Shown here: positions 37,309-46,148 of the stretch, piece after piece
How the letters are laid out: each line of letters opens with the position of its first letter
Numbering within the stretch: the first letter of the stretch is position 1
Assembly: GCF_019654915.1 (NCBI RefSeq)
Contig: NZ_BPET01000017.1
Coordinates: 28,222-92,221 of the forward strand
Source: Shewanella sp. MBTL60-007
GTDB taxonomy: Bacteria; Pseudomonadota; Gammaproteobacteria; Enterobacterales; Shewanellaceae
DNA length: 64,000 nucleotides
Direction of reading: 5' to 3'
Made by a program: the position numbers and the translations under genes
Notes under the pieces: generated by a model
What the model saw: the letters and a program-made list of their open reading frames with translations, nothing else
Told to the model about the DNA's origin: nothing
Database searches by the model: none

Positions 37309-38220
37309 TTAGATGCTGTCTTCTAGGCCGCCAAGAGCCTCTACGACGGCATTGATAAGTGCGATAAGTTCGCTGCTCATCAAGGCGAAGTCTGCATCTA
37401 GCTTAGCCATTGGATCATCATTGCCTAAATCATCGTTACCGGCTCTAAATTCTTCAGAGAACTTAAGGCGCTTAATTGCGGCATCTGACTGTAGCAAGAA
37501 TGCAATCGATTGACCGAAATGCAGGGCGAGCTTATGAACCTGTTTACCCACTTCTATATGCGCCAGTACTTCATCTTCACTCAAGTCTTGCTGCTTGAAG
37601 CGTACGATACCACCTTCATCTGAGTCACTCTTGAGTTCGGCCTCATCTTGCATCTCAAACGCAGCTGGTGTTTTCCCCTCTTTTAACCACTCAGTCAGCT
37701 GAGTTTCGATAGGGGTTTTAAAGCTCATAGGAATGATAGGTAGGGTGCCAATCGCTTTACGCAGCAGTGCCATTAGCTCTTCAGATTTTGCCGCACTAGA
37801 GCTGTCGACAAGTACCATCTGGATCTCAGGCAAGATCAATGCACGAATTTGGCTGCGACGAGAGAAAGCACGTGGCAATAAGGTCGTGGTGATCTCATCC
37901 TTCAGTGCGTCTTTTTCTTTCTTGGCAAGCTTACGGTTTTCTTCAGCCTCAATTTGGCTGACTTTCTCTTCAAGTGCTTCTTTAATCACCTGAGATGGTA
38001 AAATCTTTTCTTCTTTAGTCGCGCAGATAAGGTGTCTGTCACCGGCTGTATGGATCAGGGTTTCGCCATGCTTGCCCATTGCCTTAGAGAATCCAAATTT
38101 GCTGATGTCTTGGCTTGAGCAAGGAGAGAAGGTGAAGTCTTCCAGTGATTTTTCTAGTGAATCAGGGTCAACAGAGAAAGGCTTGTTAAAGCGGTATACA
38201 GTTAGATTTTTAAACCACAT
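37309..38220 (-). CDS. rdgC: Recombination-associated protein RdgC
   Basis: 303 residues from the ATG at 38220, the family's usual start ([11 protein letters not shown]); an open extension to 38322 is not conserved. RdgC hallmarks: [41 protein letters not shown] and KLKFSEEF-type sequence near the C-terminus. RdgC forms a ring-shaped dimer that binds double-stranded DNA without sequence preference and limits RecA filament formation in the nucleoid. Normal length, no anomaly. Confidence 0.95.
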   Translation of the reverse strand: MWFKNLTVYRFNKPFSVDPDSLEKSLEDFTFSPCSSQDISKFGFSKAMGKHGETLIHTAGDRHLICATKEEKILPSQVIKEALEEKVSQIEAEENRKLAKKEKDALKDEITTTLLPRAFSRRSQIRALILPEIQMVLVDSSSAAKSEELMALLRKAIGTLPIIPMSFKTPIETQLTEWLKEGKTPAAFEMQDEAELKSDSDEGGIVRFKQQDLSEDEVLAHIEVGKQVHKLALHFGQSIAFLLQSDAAIKRLKFSEEFRAGNDDLGNDDPMAKLDADFALMSSELIALINAVVEALGGLEDSI

Positions 38221-38309
38221 AGATAAGTGCTCAATCAAAATTAAAGCCGCAGTGTAAGCCATTGTCCGGTTCGGGTAAACCGCCTCATTGTCATCTTGAA
38301 TCATAGTTA

Positions 38310-38344
38310 TGTGACATTTCATTAAAGTGTCACATTTCTTACAC
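38310..38344. promoter_or_regulatory. Inverted repeat and candidate Pho box upstream of the porin gene
   Basis: ATGTGACA (38310-38317) and TGTCACAT (38329-38336) form an 8-bp inverted repeat. On the plus strand GTGTCAC-ATTT-CTTACAC (38327-38344) resembles a Pho box (CTGTCAT-N4-CTGTCAT) with 5/7 matches in each half. It lies 166 bp before the porin ATG. Confidence 0.4.
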
Positions 38345-38509
38345 TTTCGCTAAAAGCCAGGCTAGCTCTGGGCTAGCGAATATCTGTTGCCCAATATTGA
38401 ATTTATTTACCGTTATTCACCTTTTACTGAAATAAAAGTGCAACAAATCACCTTCATTATGGCGCTCGTCCAAACCCATAACCAAGACGAATAACGTCAA
38501 AAGGATTAA

Positions 38510-39460
38510 ATGATGAACGTTTTTTGTAAAACTATACTGGCTTCTGCTCTTGCGACTGCAACACTGTCTTCTGCTTACGCGGCTGACCCATTAACGGTTT
38601 ACGGCAAGCTGAATGTAACGGCTCAGTCAAATGATGTGAACGATGAGTCAACCACAACGATTCAATCTAATGCTTCTCGTTTTGGTGTTAAAGGTGCTTT
38701 CGAATTAAGTAGTTCTCTTGAGGCGTTTTATACCGTTGAATATGAGGTGGATACTGGTGATGAAGCAAAAGAAAACTTTAAGGCTCGTAATCAGTTTGTG
38801 GGCCTAAAAGGTAACTTTGGTGCCTTTTCAGTTGGTCGTAATGACACCATGCTAAAAATCTCCCAAGGTAAGGTCGATCAGTTCAACGACTTATCTGGTG
38901 ACTTGAAGAACTTGTTCAAGGGGGAAAACCGTATTGAACAAACCGCCACTTATGTCACTCCTTCTTTCAGTGGTTTTAAGGTCGGTGTGACCTATGCAGC
39001 CGAAGGCGCGAGTTCACAGTACGCACAAGATGGCTTCAGCGTAGCTGCTATGTACGGCGATGCAAAACTTAAAAAGTCACCAATCTATGCATCGGTTGCC
39101 TATGATTCAGATGTGAAAGGCTACGAAGTGGTTCGTGCAACCGTGCAGGGCAAAATTGCTGGTTTTAAGTTAGGCGGCATGTATCAACAGCAGGAAGAGA
39201 CCTATAAGAAAGACGGTTCGCCAACTGTTGGCGCTGAAAGTAAGACGGGTTACCTACTGAGCGCAGCATACCAAATTGATGCAGTTGTATTAAAAGCCCA
39301 GTACCAAGATATGGAAGACAAGGGAGATTCATGGTCTGTTGGTGGCGATTACAAGTTGGGTAAGCCAACTAAGTTGTTCGCTTTCTATACTAATCGTTCA
39401 TTCGAAAATATCGATAATGATGATAGCTACTTCGGTGTGGGTCTAGAACATAAGTTCTAA
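38510..39460 (+). CDS. Outer membrane porin, phosphate-linked by context
   Basis: 316 residues. Signal peptide through AYA-ADPLTVYGKLN, then a 16-strand beta-barrel typical of OmpC/OmpU-like general porins, ending with a C-terminal phenylalanine (GVGLEHKF), required for Bam-dependent assembly. It is upstream of phoB-phoR and pstS with its own terminator, so it is likely the phosphate-starvation porin of Shewanella. Two starts are possible, 38510 and 38513; AAGGA at 38501-38505 is better spaced for the second. The sequence 38510-38519 is complementary to the small RNAs described below. Confidence 0.88.
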   Translation: MMNVFCKTILASALATATLSSAYAADPLTVYGKLNVTAQSNDVNDESTTTIQSNASRFGVKGAFELSSSLEAFYTVEYEVDTGDEAKENFKARNQFVGLKGNFGAFSVGRNDTMLKISQGKVDQFNDLSGDLKNLFKGENRIEQTATYVTPSFSGFKVGVTYAAEGASSQYAQDGFSVAAMYGDAKLKKSPIYASVAYDSDVKGYEVVRATVQGKIAGFKLGGMYQQQEETYKKDGSPTVGAESKTGYLLSAAYQIDAVVLKAQYQDMEDKGDSWSVGGDYKLGKPTKLFAFYTNRSFENIDNDDSYFGVGLEHKF

Positions 39461-39479
39461 CTTCAGCACTTTTAATTAC

Positions 39480-39501
39480 AAGGGGCTTTGGCCCCTTTTT
39501 T
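39480..39501 (+). terminator. Terminator of the porin gene
   Basis: AAGGGGC pairs with GCCCCTT around a TTTG-type loop, then T6. Starts 20 bp past the stop. Confidence 0.88.
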
Positions 39502-39630
39502 GTGGCTAATGGTATTGTTTAAATATTGCTGACTTAAGCATTTTTTAATGACTAAGGTCGATAAGCGAAAGATAATATTTATGACAAAAATGTACCCGAA
39601 TATGGCAAAATATCTTGGTGTTTAATATTA

Positions 39631-39648
39631 ATGTCATAAAAGTGACCA
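39631..39648 (+). promoter_or_regulatory. Candidate Pho box of phoB
   Basis: ATGTCAT-AAAA-GTGACCA: the first half matches the Pho box at 6/7, the second half poorly. It lies 41 bp before the phoB start, consistent with autoregulation. Confidence 0.5.
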
Positions 39649-39688
39649 ATAATAGCCAACGTAGACATTCACTGATAGAAGATCGATT

Positions 39689-40378
39689 ATGACTGCAAGG
39701 ATTTTGATAGTTGAAGACGAGTTAGCCATCCGCGAGATGCTAACTTTTGTTTTAGAGCAACACGGCTACACCACGGCTGCAGCAGAGGACTATGACTCAG
39801 CATTAGATATGTTAACGGAGCCATACCCTGATCTTGTGTTACTCGATTGGATGTTTCCTGGCGGCAGTGGCATTCAGTTAGCCAAGCGTTTACGCCAAGA
39901 TGAGTTTACTCGTCATATTCCTATCATAATGTTGACCGCACGCGGTGAAGAGGAAGATAAAGTCAGAGGGCTAGAGGTTGGCGCAGATGACTTTATTACT
40001 AAACCATTTTCCCCTAAAGAGCTGGTCGCTCGTATTAAGGCTGTTATGCGTCGTAGCGCACCGACATGCTTAGAGGAGATCATCGATGTGCAGGGATTAC
40101 AGCTTGATCCAGTGAGCCATCGCGTGTCCGTCGGGGATCAGGTGCTTGATATGGGGCCGACAGAGTTTCGACTACTGCATTTCTTCATGACACATCAAGA
40201 GCGTGTTTATAGCCGAGAACAGCTTCTCGATAATGTTTGGGGAACCAATGTCTATGTCGAAGACCGCACAGTCGATGTACACATTCGACGCTTACGAAAG
40301 GCGGTGACCCCATCGGGTCATGATCGTCTTATCCAAACCGTCCGAGGTGCAGGCTATCGTTTCTCTACGAGACTTTAG
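39689..40378 (+). CDS. phoB: Phosphate regulon response regulator PhoB
   Basis: 229 residues. Receiver domain with acidic pocket EDE near 10-12, phospho-acceptor Asp53 in [12 protein letters not shown], Thr in [34 protein letters not shown], then an OmpR/PhoB-type winged helix (~130-229) with [28 protein letters not shown] and [10 protein letters not shown]. The WMFPG and FSPKEL blocks are those of PhoB. It activates phosphate-scavenging genes when phosphate is scarce. The sensor gene phoR follows 69 bp downstream. Confidence 0.96.
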   Translation: MTARILIVEDELAIREMLTFVLEQHGYTTAAAEDYDSALDMLTEPYPDLVLLDWMFPGGSGIQLAKRLRQDEFTRHIPIIMLTARGEEEDKVRGLEVGADDFITKPFSPKELVARIKAVMRRSAPTCLEEIIDVQGLQLDPVSHRVSVGDQVLDMGPTEFRLLHFFMTHQERVYSREQLLDNVWGTNVYVEDRTVDVHIRRLRKAVTPSGHDRLIQTVRGAGYRFSTRL

Positions 40379-40447
40379 CTTAACACTCTTTAGGCATTGG
40401 GACGCTTTTAGGGTATCTTGTGCTTAGTTCTCCCTTATGGTCGTTAT

Positions 40448-41758
40448 ATGTTTGATTCATATTCAGGGTACCGCTTAATTTCACGACTGGTGATCTATCT
40501 AACCTTATGTTTGATAGTTGGATTGCTATTTGGTGAAGTGCTTATGTTCCTATTGTTGGGGTCGCTTTGCCTATTGGTTTGGCATTATCGCCAGCTTTCC
40601 CGTTTAAACTTTTGGCTATGGCATGATCGTAGTCTGACTCCGCCTAACGGTCGTGGTAGCTGGGAAGCTGTGTTTAACGGTATCTATCGCTTGCAGGGCA
40701 AGAATCGTAAGCGAGTGTCTCAGTTAGCATTTTTACTGGGTCGCTTTAGGCAGGGAGCCGAAGCGCTTCCCGATGCCGCAGTCGTGCTCGACTCAGATAA
40801 TAATATTTTATGGTGTAATAAGCTGGCGCAGTTGCTGCTTGGATTTGTATGGCCGCAAGACAACGGCCAGCGGATAGATAACCTCATTCGTCATCCAGAC
40901 TTTTCGGCTTATTTGAAAAACAAAGACTACCAAGAGCCTCTAGAGTTAACATCACCGCAATCGGAACGGCATATTCTTGAAATCCGTATCATGGGTTATG
41001 GATCGGGGCAGCATTTACTCATAGCTAGAGACATTACCCGTGTGCGTCAGCTAGAGGGAATGCGAAAAGAGTTTGTTGCAAATGTGTCACATGAACTCAA
41101 GACGCCATTGACTGTATTACAGGGTTACCTTGAGATGATGCAGTCGATGGCTGAGCCTGGCTCCCCAAATATTCGAGCTATGGATCAGATGCTGCAACAA
41201 ACTACGCGCATGCGATCTATGGTTGAGCAGCTGTTGGCACTTTCAAGAATCGAAGATGCCAGCGATGTAGATCTTGAAGTCAAAGTTAACATGTCACAGA
41301 TGATGGATATCTTGCGTGATGAAGCCCTAGCGCTAGCACAAGATCAATATGAAGTGAGTTTTTACTGCGAGCCAGGACTGGATATATATGGTAATGAGTT
41401 ACTGTTACGCAGTGCCTGCTCAAACCTTATCTCAAATGCGATCCGTTACACCGAGCCCGGCGGTAAGATTGAGATTAGTTGGCGAAAAATTGCCTCTGGC
41501 GGCCGATTTAGCGTGAAAGATAACGGTGAGGGGGTTGCCCCGCAGCATATCGGTCGCTTAACGGAGCGTTTCTATCGTGTCGATAGTGCTCGTTCGAGGC
41601 AAAGTGGCGGCACAGGTCTAGGGTTGGCGATTGCTAAGCATGCACTGAGTCACCATCAAAGTGAGCTTAATATTATGAGTCAGCTAGGTAAGGGCAGTAC
41701 CTTTAGCTTTGTTATTCCGGCCAATCTAGTCGAGTTTACCAAGCAAGAGTTGGCTTAA
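40448..41758 (+). CDS. phoR: Phosphate regulon sensor histidine kinase PhoR
   Basis: 436 residues from the ATG at 40448 (FDSYSGYRLISRLVIYL); ten residues upstream are open but unlikely. Two closely spaced N-terminal membrane helices (~10-50), a PAS domain (~95-190: PDAAVVLDSDNNILWCNKLAQLLLGF), HisKA with His215 in VANVSHELKTPLTVLQGY, and HATPase with NLISNAIRYTEPGG, DNGEGV and GGTGLGLAIAKH. Little periplasmic sequence, as usual for PhoR, which senses the Pst transporter state rather than phosphate itself. Phosphorylates PhoB. Confidence 0.95.
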   Translation: MFDSYSGYRLISRLVIYLTLCLIVGLLFGEVLMFLLLGSLCLLVWHYRQLSRLNFWLWHDRSLTPPNGRGSWEAVFNGIYRLQGKNRKRVSQLAFLLGRFRQGAEALPDAAVVLDSDNNILWCNKLAQLLLGFVWPQDNGQRIDNLIRHPDFSAYLKNKDYQEPLELTSPQSERHILEIRIMGYGSGQHLLIARDITRVRQLEGMRKEFVANVSHELKTPLTVLQGYLEMMQSMAEPGSPNIRAMDQMLQQTTRMRSMVEQLLALSRIEDASDVDLEVKVNMSQMMDILRDEALALAQDQYEVSFYCEPGLDIYGNELLLRSACSNLISNAIRYTEPGGKIEISWRKIASGGRFSVKDNGEGVAPQHIGRLTERFYRVDSARSRQSGGTGLGLAIAKHALSHHQSELNIMSQLGKGSTFSFVIPANLVEFTKQELA

Positions 41759-41801
41759 GGTATTACACACATTTCAACTTTTGCATAGGGTTGTCATAAA
41801 G

Positions 41802-41827
41802 AACAGGCTTTAGGCCTGTTTTTTTTA
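41802..41827 (+). terminator. Terminator of phoBR
   Basis: AACAGGC pairs with GCCTGTT around TTTA-type loop bases, followed by T8. Confidence 0.9.
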
Positions 41828-41851
41828 GTCATAAATAGAGATTCAATGGGT

Positions 41852-41902
41852 TTGTCATCTAAGTGTCATTTATGAGTAATAGACTTGTCATTAATGGAGT
41901 CA
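41852..41902 (+). promoter_or_regulatory. Tandem Pho boxes of pstS
   Basis: TTGTCAT-CTAA-GTGTCAT at 41852-41869 matches the Pho box at 12 of 14 half-site positions. A second, TTGTCAT-TAAT-GGAGTCA, lies at 41885-41902. The two start 33 bp apart, a multiple of the 11-bp PhoB repeat, so PhoB dimers would sit on one DNA face. They end 49 bp before the pstS ATG. Confidence 0.85.
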
Positions 41903-41951
41903 ATACTGACAGCGTTTTAAATACTAAGATAGATAAACACTGGAGCAAAGA

Positions 41952-42923
41952 ATGAAACTGAAACAACTTGTTGGCGCGGTAAGTTTTACTGCAGCGACTG
42001 TATTTTCTGCAGCATCAATGGCTGAAATCGACCAGTCTTTACCCACTTACGAAAAGACAAGCGGCGTGTCAGGTAACTTATCTTCAGTTGGCTCAGATAC
42101 GCTGGCTAACATGATGACACTATGGGCTGAAGACTTTAAGCAGCTCTATCCAAACGTCAATATACAGATCCAAGCGGCGGGTTCTTCTACTGCGCCACCA
42201 GCATTAACTGAAGGCACTTCTCAATTCGGCCCTATGAGCCGTAAGATGAAGCCAAATGAAGTTGAGGCATTTGAAAAGCATTATGGTTATCAGCCAACGC
42301 CTATCCGCGTTGCGATCGATGCGCTAGCGGTATTTGTCCATAAAGATAACCCGATTGAAGGCATGAGCATCGAACAGATCGACGGTATCTTTTCTTCTAC
42401 AGATAAGTGCGGTGGCGGCGATGTGACGCGCTGGGGCCAAGTCGGGCTTGATGGTGGCTGGGCGGCGAGAGATATACAGCTTTACGGCCGTAACTCGGTA
42501 TCGGGCACATACGGTTACTTTAAGAAGAAAGCACTTTGTAAGGGTGACTTCAAAGCAAACGTAAACGAGCAGCCAGGTTCAGCATCTGTTGTGCAGTCAG
42601 TTTCTCAGTCACTTAATGCGATTGGCTACTCTGGCATCGGTTATAAGACTGCTGGCGTTAAGGCGGTTGCGATTGCTAAGAAAGGCACTAATTATGTCGC
42701 GGCTACCGCTGAAAATGCGGCAACGGGTAAGTACCCACTATCTCGTTACCTATACGTATATGTGAACAAACATCCAAATAAAGAGCTTGCTCCAATGGAT
42801 CGTGAATTCATCCGCTATGTACTTTCTAAGCAAGGTCAGCAAATCGTAGAAAAAGACGGTTATGTTGCACTACCACGCAGTGTTATTGCTAAAGACCTAG
42901 CTAAAGCGGGCATTCGTCTTTAA
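41952..42923 (+). CDS. pstS: Phosphate ABC transporter substrate-binding protein PstS
   Basis: 323 residues. Signal peptide ~1-24 (ending AASMA), then a periplasmic type II binding fold: [52 protein letters not shown] and [19 protein letters not shown], which contain the Ser/Thr/Asp/Arg phosphate ligands. It delivers phosphate to PstCAB, which is not in this window; a strong terminator follows directly, so this pstS is monocistronic or the rest of the operon lies elsewhere. Tandem Pho boxes place it under PhoB. Confidence 0.95.
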   Translation: MKLKQLVGAVSFTAATVFSAASMAEIDQSLPTYEKTSGVSGNLSSVGSDTLANMMTLWAEDFKQLYPNVNIQIQAAGSSTAPPALTEGTSQFGPMSRKMKPNEVEAFEKHYGYQPTPIRVAIDALAVFVHKDNPIEGMSIEQIDGIFSSTDKCGGGDVTRWGQVGLDGGWAARDIQLYGRNSVSGTYGYFKKKALCKGDFKANVNEQPGSASVVQSVSQSLNAIGYSGIGYKTAGVKAVAIAKKGTNYVAATAENAATGKYPLSRYLYVYVNKHPNKELAPMDREFIRYVLSKQGQQIVEKDGYVALPRSVIAKDLAKAGIRL

Positions 42924-42957
42924 TCTCGAATGATAACAATGACCAACGAACATTGAT

Positions 42958-42985
42958 GAAAAGGCCTCTATTGAGGCCTTTTTTG
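42958..42985 (+). terminator. Terminator of pstS
   Basis: AAAAGGCCTC pairs with GAGGCCTTTT around TATT, then more T. Confidence 0.92.
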
Positions 42986-43048
42986 TTGCCGTGATTTAGT
43001 CGGGGGAATAACGATAGAGTGATAAACAGGAAGCGGTAAAAAGAGAAT

Positions 43049-43194
43049 AAAAAAAGCGACCTCAATGAGGTCGCTAAGGTTCCAATTCGGAATCCTGGGA
43101 TAGTGGCGCTAGACACTATCTAAAGGGAATGATGATGAACGGTGAAAATAGATCGACCCATTTCGTAAAACACATCGATTGTCATTCTGTTCAT
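43049..43194 (-). ncRNA. Sigma-E-dependent MicA-like small RNA, copy A
   Basis: About 145 nt on the minus strand. The promoter lies just upstream; the transcript should start near 43192-43194. Features in order: a variable 5' part; the conserved segment (plus-strand complement 43123-43140), which reads GUUCAUCAUCAUUCCCUU in RNA; a hairpin with arms at 43114-43120 and 43099-43105 around the loop UCUAGCGC; and a terminator, stem AGCGACCTCA/TGAGGTCGCT, with U7 (43049-43075). The conserved segment resembles the MicA seed (UUAUCAUCAUCCCUG) of enterobacteria. A 24-codon frame from the ATG at 43194 runs through the seed; I regard it as secondary. Three relatives lie at 46149-46930. Confidence 0.8.
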
Positions 43195-43198
43195 ATAG

Positions 43199-43225
43199 TC
43201 AGAGTCGCCATATCGCATAAAGTTC
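43199..43225 (-). promoter_or_regulatory. Sigma-E promoter of small RNA copy A
   Basis: On the minus strand GAACTT (43225-43220), exactly 16 bp, then TCTGA (43203-43199). This is the RpoE consensus (GAACTT, 16 bp, TCTRA). Confidence 0.85.
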
Positions 43226-43314
43226 AAAATTAAATTCAAAATAATGAATAAATGCTGATGGCTTTCTGTAACTGTTTCCCATTCCCAGATTCTTAATTTT
43301 TAAAATTATCAGGA

Positions 43315-44181
43315 TTACAGAGCGTTAAGCCAGCTTTGAAATTCATCATCCATGCTGGTGTCCCATTGCTTAATCAAAGCTTGGTATCTTGGATAATCAC
43401 CTTTACGGGTGAAGCCGAGCATCTCATCGACCTTGTCTTTATGGTTTTCAATCATAAAGCGCACGGCTAGGTAGCCCCAACGATAAACACGGTCGGTTCC
43501 GCCATTTTGCTCATAGCTAGTATTGAAGATCTCACTTAGCTCAAGGTTTTTTTCACCAATTAAAGCAAGCGCCTTAGGGTTGTTATCACCAACAGAGATA
43601 TATTCAGCTACACCTTCGCTCCACCAAACCGTATGCGGGTAGAGTGGCGCAGGTTTAGGGCAGTACTCTGGGCCGCTGTGAGAGTCATGCAGCGACAGGC
43701 AAAAGTCACCATAAAGGTTGAATCTGCCATCGAGATAATGCACGTATTCATGTGCTAGGTTCCAGATTTGTCCCTTTTTTTCATAGGCCACAAACTCGGC
43801 TTGATTGTCGCTTTTCCAAGGTAAGCCTTCTAAATACATGCCGCCGTTATCACTGGGTACATCAAAGTGGTTAGTCACGTGGGCGACGTAGTCTTCTCTT
43901 GAGTGATAAACATTGGCACGCATGCTGTGATTATTATCATCGGCAACAGGCTTGTTAAGTGTGCCAAAGAGCTTGTGGAAATTCGCTTCCTGCTTAACTA
44001 ATAGCTCGCAAGCGGATGCTATTTGCGCTTCGGTTAAGGCCTGAGAACGAATGACAATGGTATCGCTACAGGCATTATTTTGACTGAGAACTTCTTCAAT
44101 GCTTGCGTCTTGCTGAGCTTGAGCTGTGACAGGCAGCAGCGAAGCTAGGGTTAGTGAGAGTAGGGGGTATTTATTTTTCAT
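43315..44181 (-). CDS. Short M9 (collagenase-like) metalloprotease, exported
   Basis: 288 residues from the ATG at 44181, preceded by GAGAAAG; ten residues further upstream are open. Signal peptide ~1-23 (LTLASLLPVTAQA). The catalytic block LAHEYVHYLDGRFNLYGDF holds HEYVH and is followed ~33 residues later by WWSEGVAEYIS with the third zinc ligand, as in Vibrio-type microbial collagenases (M9). Full collagenases are two to three times longer, with activator, PKD and prepeptidase C-terminal domains. Here only the catalytic subdomain remains, so it is either a compact family member or a reduced relative. Collagen activity should not be assumed. Confidence 0.8.
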   Translation of the reverse strand: MKNKYPLLSLTLASLLPVTAQAQQDASIEEVLSQNNACSDTIVIRSQALTEAQIASACELLVKQEANFHKLFGTLNKPVADDNNHSMRANVYHSREDYVAHVTNHFDVPSDNGGMYLEGLPWKSDNQAEFVAYEKKGQIWNLAHEYVHYLDGRFNLYGDFCLSLHDSHSGPEYCPKPAPLYPHTVWWSEGVAEYISVGDNNPKALALIGEKNLELSEIFNTSYEQNGGTDRVYRWGYLAVRFMIENHKDKVDEMLGFTRKGDYPRYQALIKQWDTSMDDEFQSWLNAL

Positions 44182-44323
44182 CGAGGCTTTCTCTGATTTG
44201 CTGTTTTGCATACAATATTCACAAGTGTTTCATTTCGCTCTGTTGAAGTCAAATGGAGCTTTTATTCATAGCTAATAGCGTTAGAATACAATTGATTAAC
44301 CAGCCACATAAAAAGGATATGCC

Positions 44324-46105
44324 GTGTCAAAGCAATGGGATAATAATCACGATTACCACTCGTTTGCCAATACCGATGAGGTAAGGGTTAAGCATCTTTC
44401 GCTATCCCTCGATGTTGATTTTGAGGCAAAGCAGTTAGCAGGGCTGGTAGAGTTACAGCTGGAGTTTATCGATAAGCAGAGTCGAGAACTCTGGTTAGAT
44501 TGTCGAGACTTAACGATTGAAACGGTTGAGTCTAATACTCAGCAGCCACTAGCCTTTAGCCTAGATAAGCAAGATGAGATCTTGGGTCAGCGTTTAAATA
44601 TTCAATTAGCTCCCAGTGTTTCGAGTGTACTCATTCGTTATCGCACATCGCCTCAGGCGCAGGGACTACAGTGGTTGACGCCTCAGCAAACCAGTGGAAA
44701 GAAACAGCCATTTCTATTTAGCCAATCTCAACCCATTAATGCTCGCAGCTGGATCCCGCTACAAGACACGCCAAAAGCACGGATCACCTTTGATGCTGTT
44801 GTGAATGTCCCGCAAGGGATGCGCGCTGTGATGAGTGCGATGAATGATGCTAAGGCACCATTAATGGGGCAGTTTAGTTTTACCATGGAAAAAGCGATGC
44901 CGACTCACCTATTGGCGATCGCTGTTGGTGATCTGGCCTTTGGCGAACTTGGCGAGCGAACGGGAGTCTATGCGGAGCCAGAGGTGATTGATGCGGCGGT
45001 GGCCGAATTTGAAGACACTGAGAACATGGTTGAGGTGGCCGAGTCTTTACTGGGGCCCTACCCTTGGGGGCGGTATGACATGCTCGTCTTGCCACCGAGT
45101 TTCCCATTTGGCGGCATGGAGAATCCGCGTCTCGCCTTTATGACCCCCACCCTGATTGCAGGCGATAAGAGTCTGGTATCTACGGTCGCTCATGAGCTCG
45201 CGCACTCTTGGACGGGCAACTTGGTGAGTAATGCCACCTGGCGTGATCTCTGGCTTAATGAGGGCTTTACCACCTATTTTACCAATCGCATCGTGGAAGA
45301 GGTTTACGGCAAGGAGTTAGCTGAACTTGAGTTAGTGCTCGAAAATGGTCGTTTGCAGGAGGCGATTTCAACAACGGAACTCAATGCCCAGACTCTGCCT
45401 GCCAACCTGCAGCAGCAAGATCCCAATGAAGCGTTTAACCGCTTTACCTATGATAAGGCCTCGATGTTTGTTCATGATTTAGAGAGGCGACTCGGACGTG
45501 AGGCGTTTGATAAGTTTTTGTATGAGTATGTGCAAGCTTTTGCGTTCGAAGCTATCACCACTGAAACCTTCGTTGATTATGCTAGGCAAACATTGCTGAA
45601 GCAGCACTCACAACAGCTTTCAGAAGCTGAAATGCTCGAGTGGATTTATGGCGAGGGGATGCCGAGTTGGTTTAATGAGCCTAAGTCTAAAAGTTTGGAT
45701 AAGGTGATTATGGCGTTGCGGGCATTCGATGATGGTGCCTCGGCCAAGAGTTTGTTAACCGATGGCTGGCGGGTTCACCACTGGCAATACTTCTTAACGA
45801 ACTTACCTCAAGTGCTTTCCCATGAGCAACTCGCTGACTTAGATACAACATTTAAGTTTACTCAATCGACGAATGCAGAAATTGCCTGCGACTGGTTTAG
45901 GGTGGCGATTCGTAACCGTTATGAGACAGTATTATCGGCAGTGAGTGACTACTTGGTAAAAATTGGTCGAGGAAAGTTTGTTAAACCTCTTTATAGTGAG
46001 CTACTTAAGGCTGGATTTAAGCAGGAGGTTAAGCAGATCTACTCTCTGGCTCGTGATGGTTACCATCCATCAATTGTGGTGATGCTAGATCAGCAGCTAC
46101 TGTAG
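44324..46105 (+). CDS. M1-family aminopeptidase, leukotriene A4 hydrolase-like
   Basis: 593 residues, GTG start after AAGGATATGCC. No signal peptide, so probably cytosolic. The exopeptidase motif FGGMENPRLAFMTP (~262) and zinc site HELAHSWTGNLVSNATWRDLWLNEGF (HExxH at 290-294, third ligand Glu313) are intact. The C-terminal helical domain starts near 460. Overall organisation matches LTA4 hydrolase-type cold-active aminopeptidases described from marine bacteria. It removes N-terminal residues from peptides. The convergent small RNA cluster starts 44 bp downstream. Confidence 0.92.
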   Translation: MSKQWDNNHDYHSFANTDEVRVKHLSLSLDVDFEAKQLAGLVELQLEFIDKQSRELWLDCRDLTIETVESNTQQPLAFSLDKQDEILGQRLNIQLAPSVSSVLIRYRTSPQAQGLQWLTPQQTSGKKQPFLFSQSQPINARSWIPLQDTPKARITFDAVVNVPQGMRAVMSAMNDAKAPLMGQFSFTMEKAMPTHLLAIAVGDLAFGELGERTGVYAEPEVIDAAVAEFEDTENMVEVAESLLGPYPWGRYDMLVLPPSFPFGGMENPRLAFMTPTLIAGDKSLVSTVAHELAHSWTGNLVSNATWRDLWLNEGFTTYFTNRIVEEVYGKELAELELVLENGRLQEAISTTELNAQTLPANLQQQDPNEAFNRFTYDKASMFVHDLERRLGREAFDKFLYEYVQAFAFEAITTETFVDYARQTLLKQHSQQLSEAEMLEWIYGEGMPSWFNEPKSKSLDKVIMALRAFDDGASAKSLLTDGWRVHHWQYFLTNLPQVLSHEQLADLDTTFKFTQSTNAEIACDWFRVAIRNRYETVLSAVSDYLVKIGRGKFVKPLYSELLKAGFKQEVKQIYSLARDGYHPSIVVMLDQQLL

Positions 46106-46148
46106 CCGAAGTTAGAGTAAGTGAAGCTAGAGTAGCTGAAGTTTTGGT

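Larger units (their letters stand above)
42986..43314. other. Gene-free stretch holding small RNA copy A
   Basis: Between the pstS terminator and the M9-like protease gene. Apart from copy A (43049-43194) and its promoter (43199-43225), the remaining AT-rich sequence shows nothing I can name. Confidence 0.7.
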
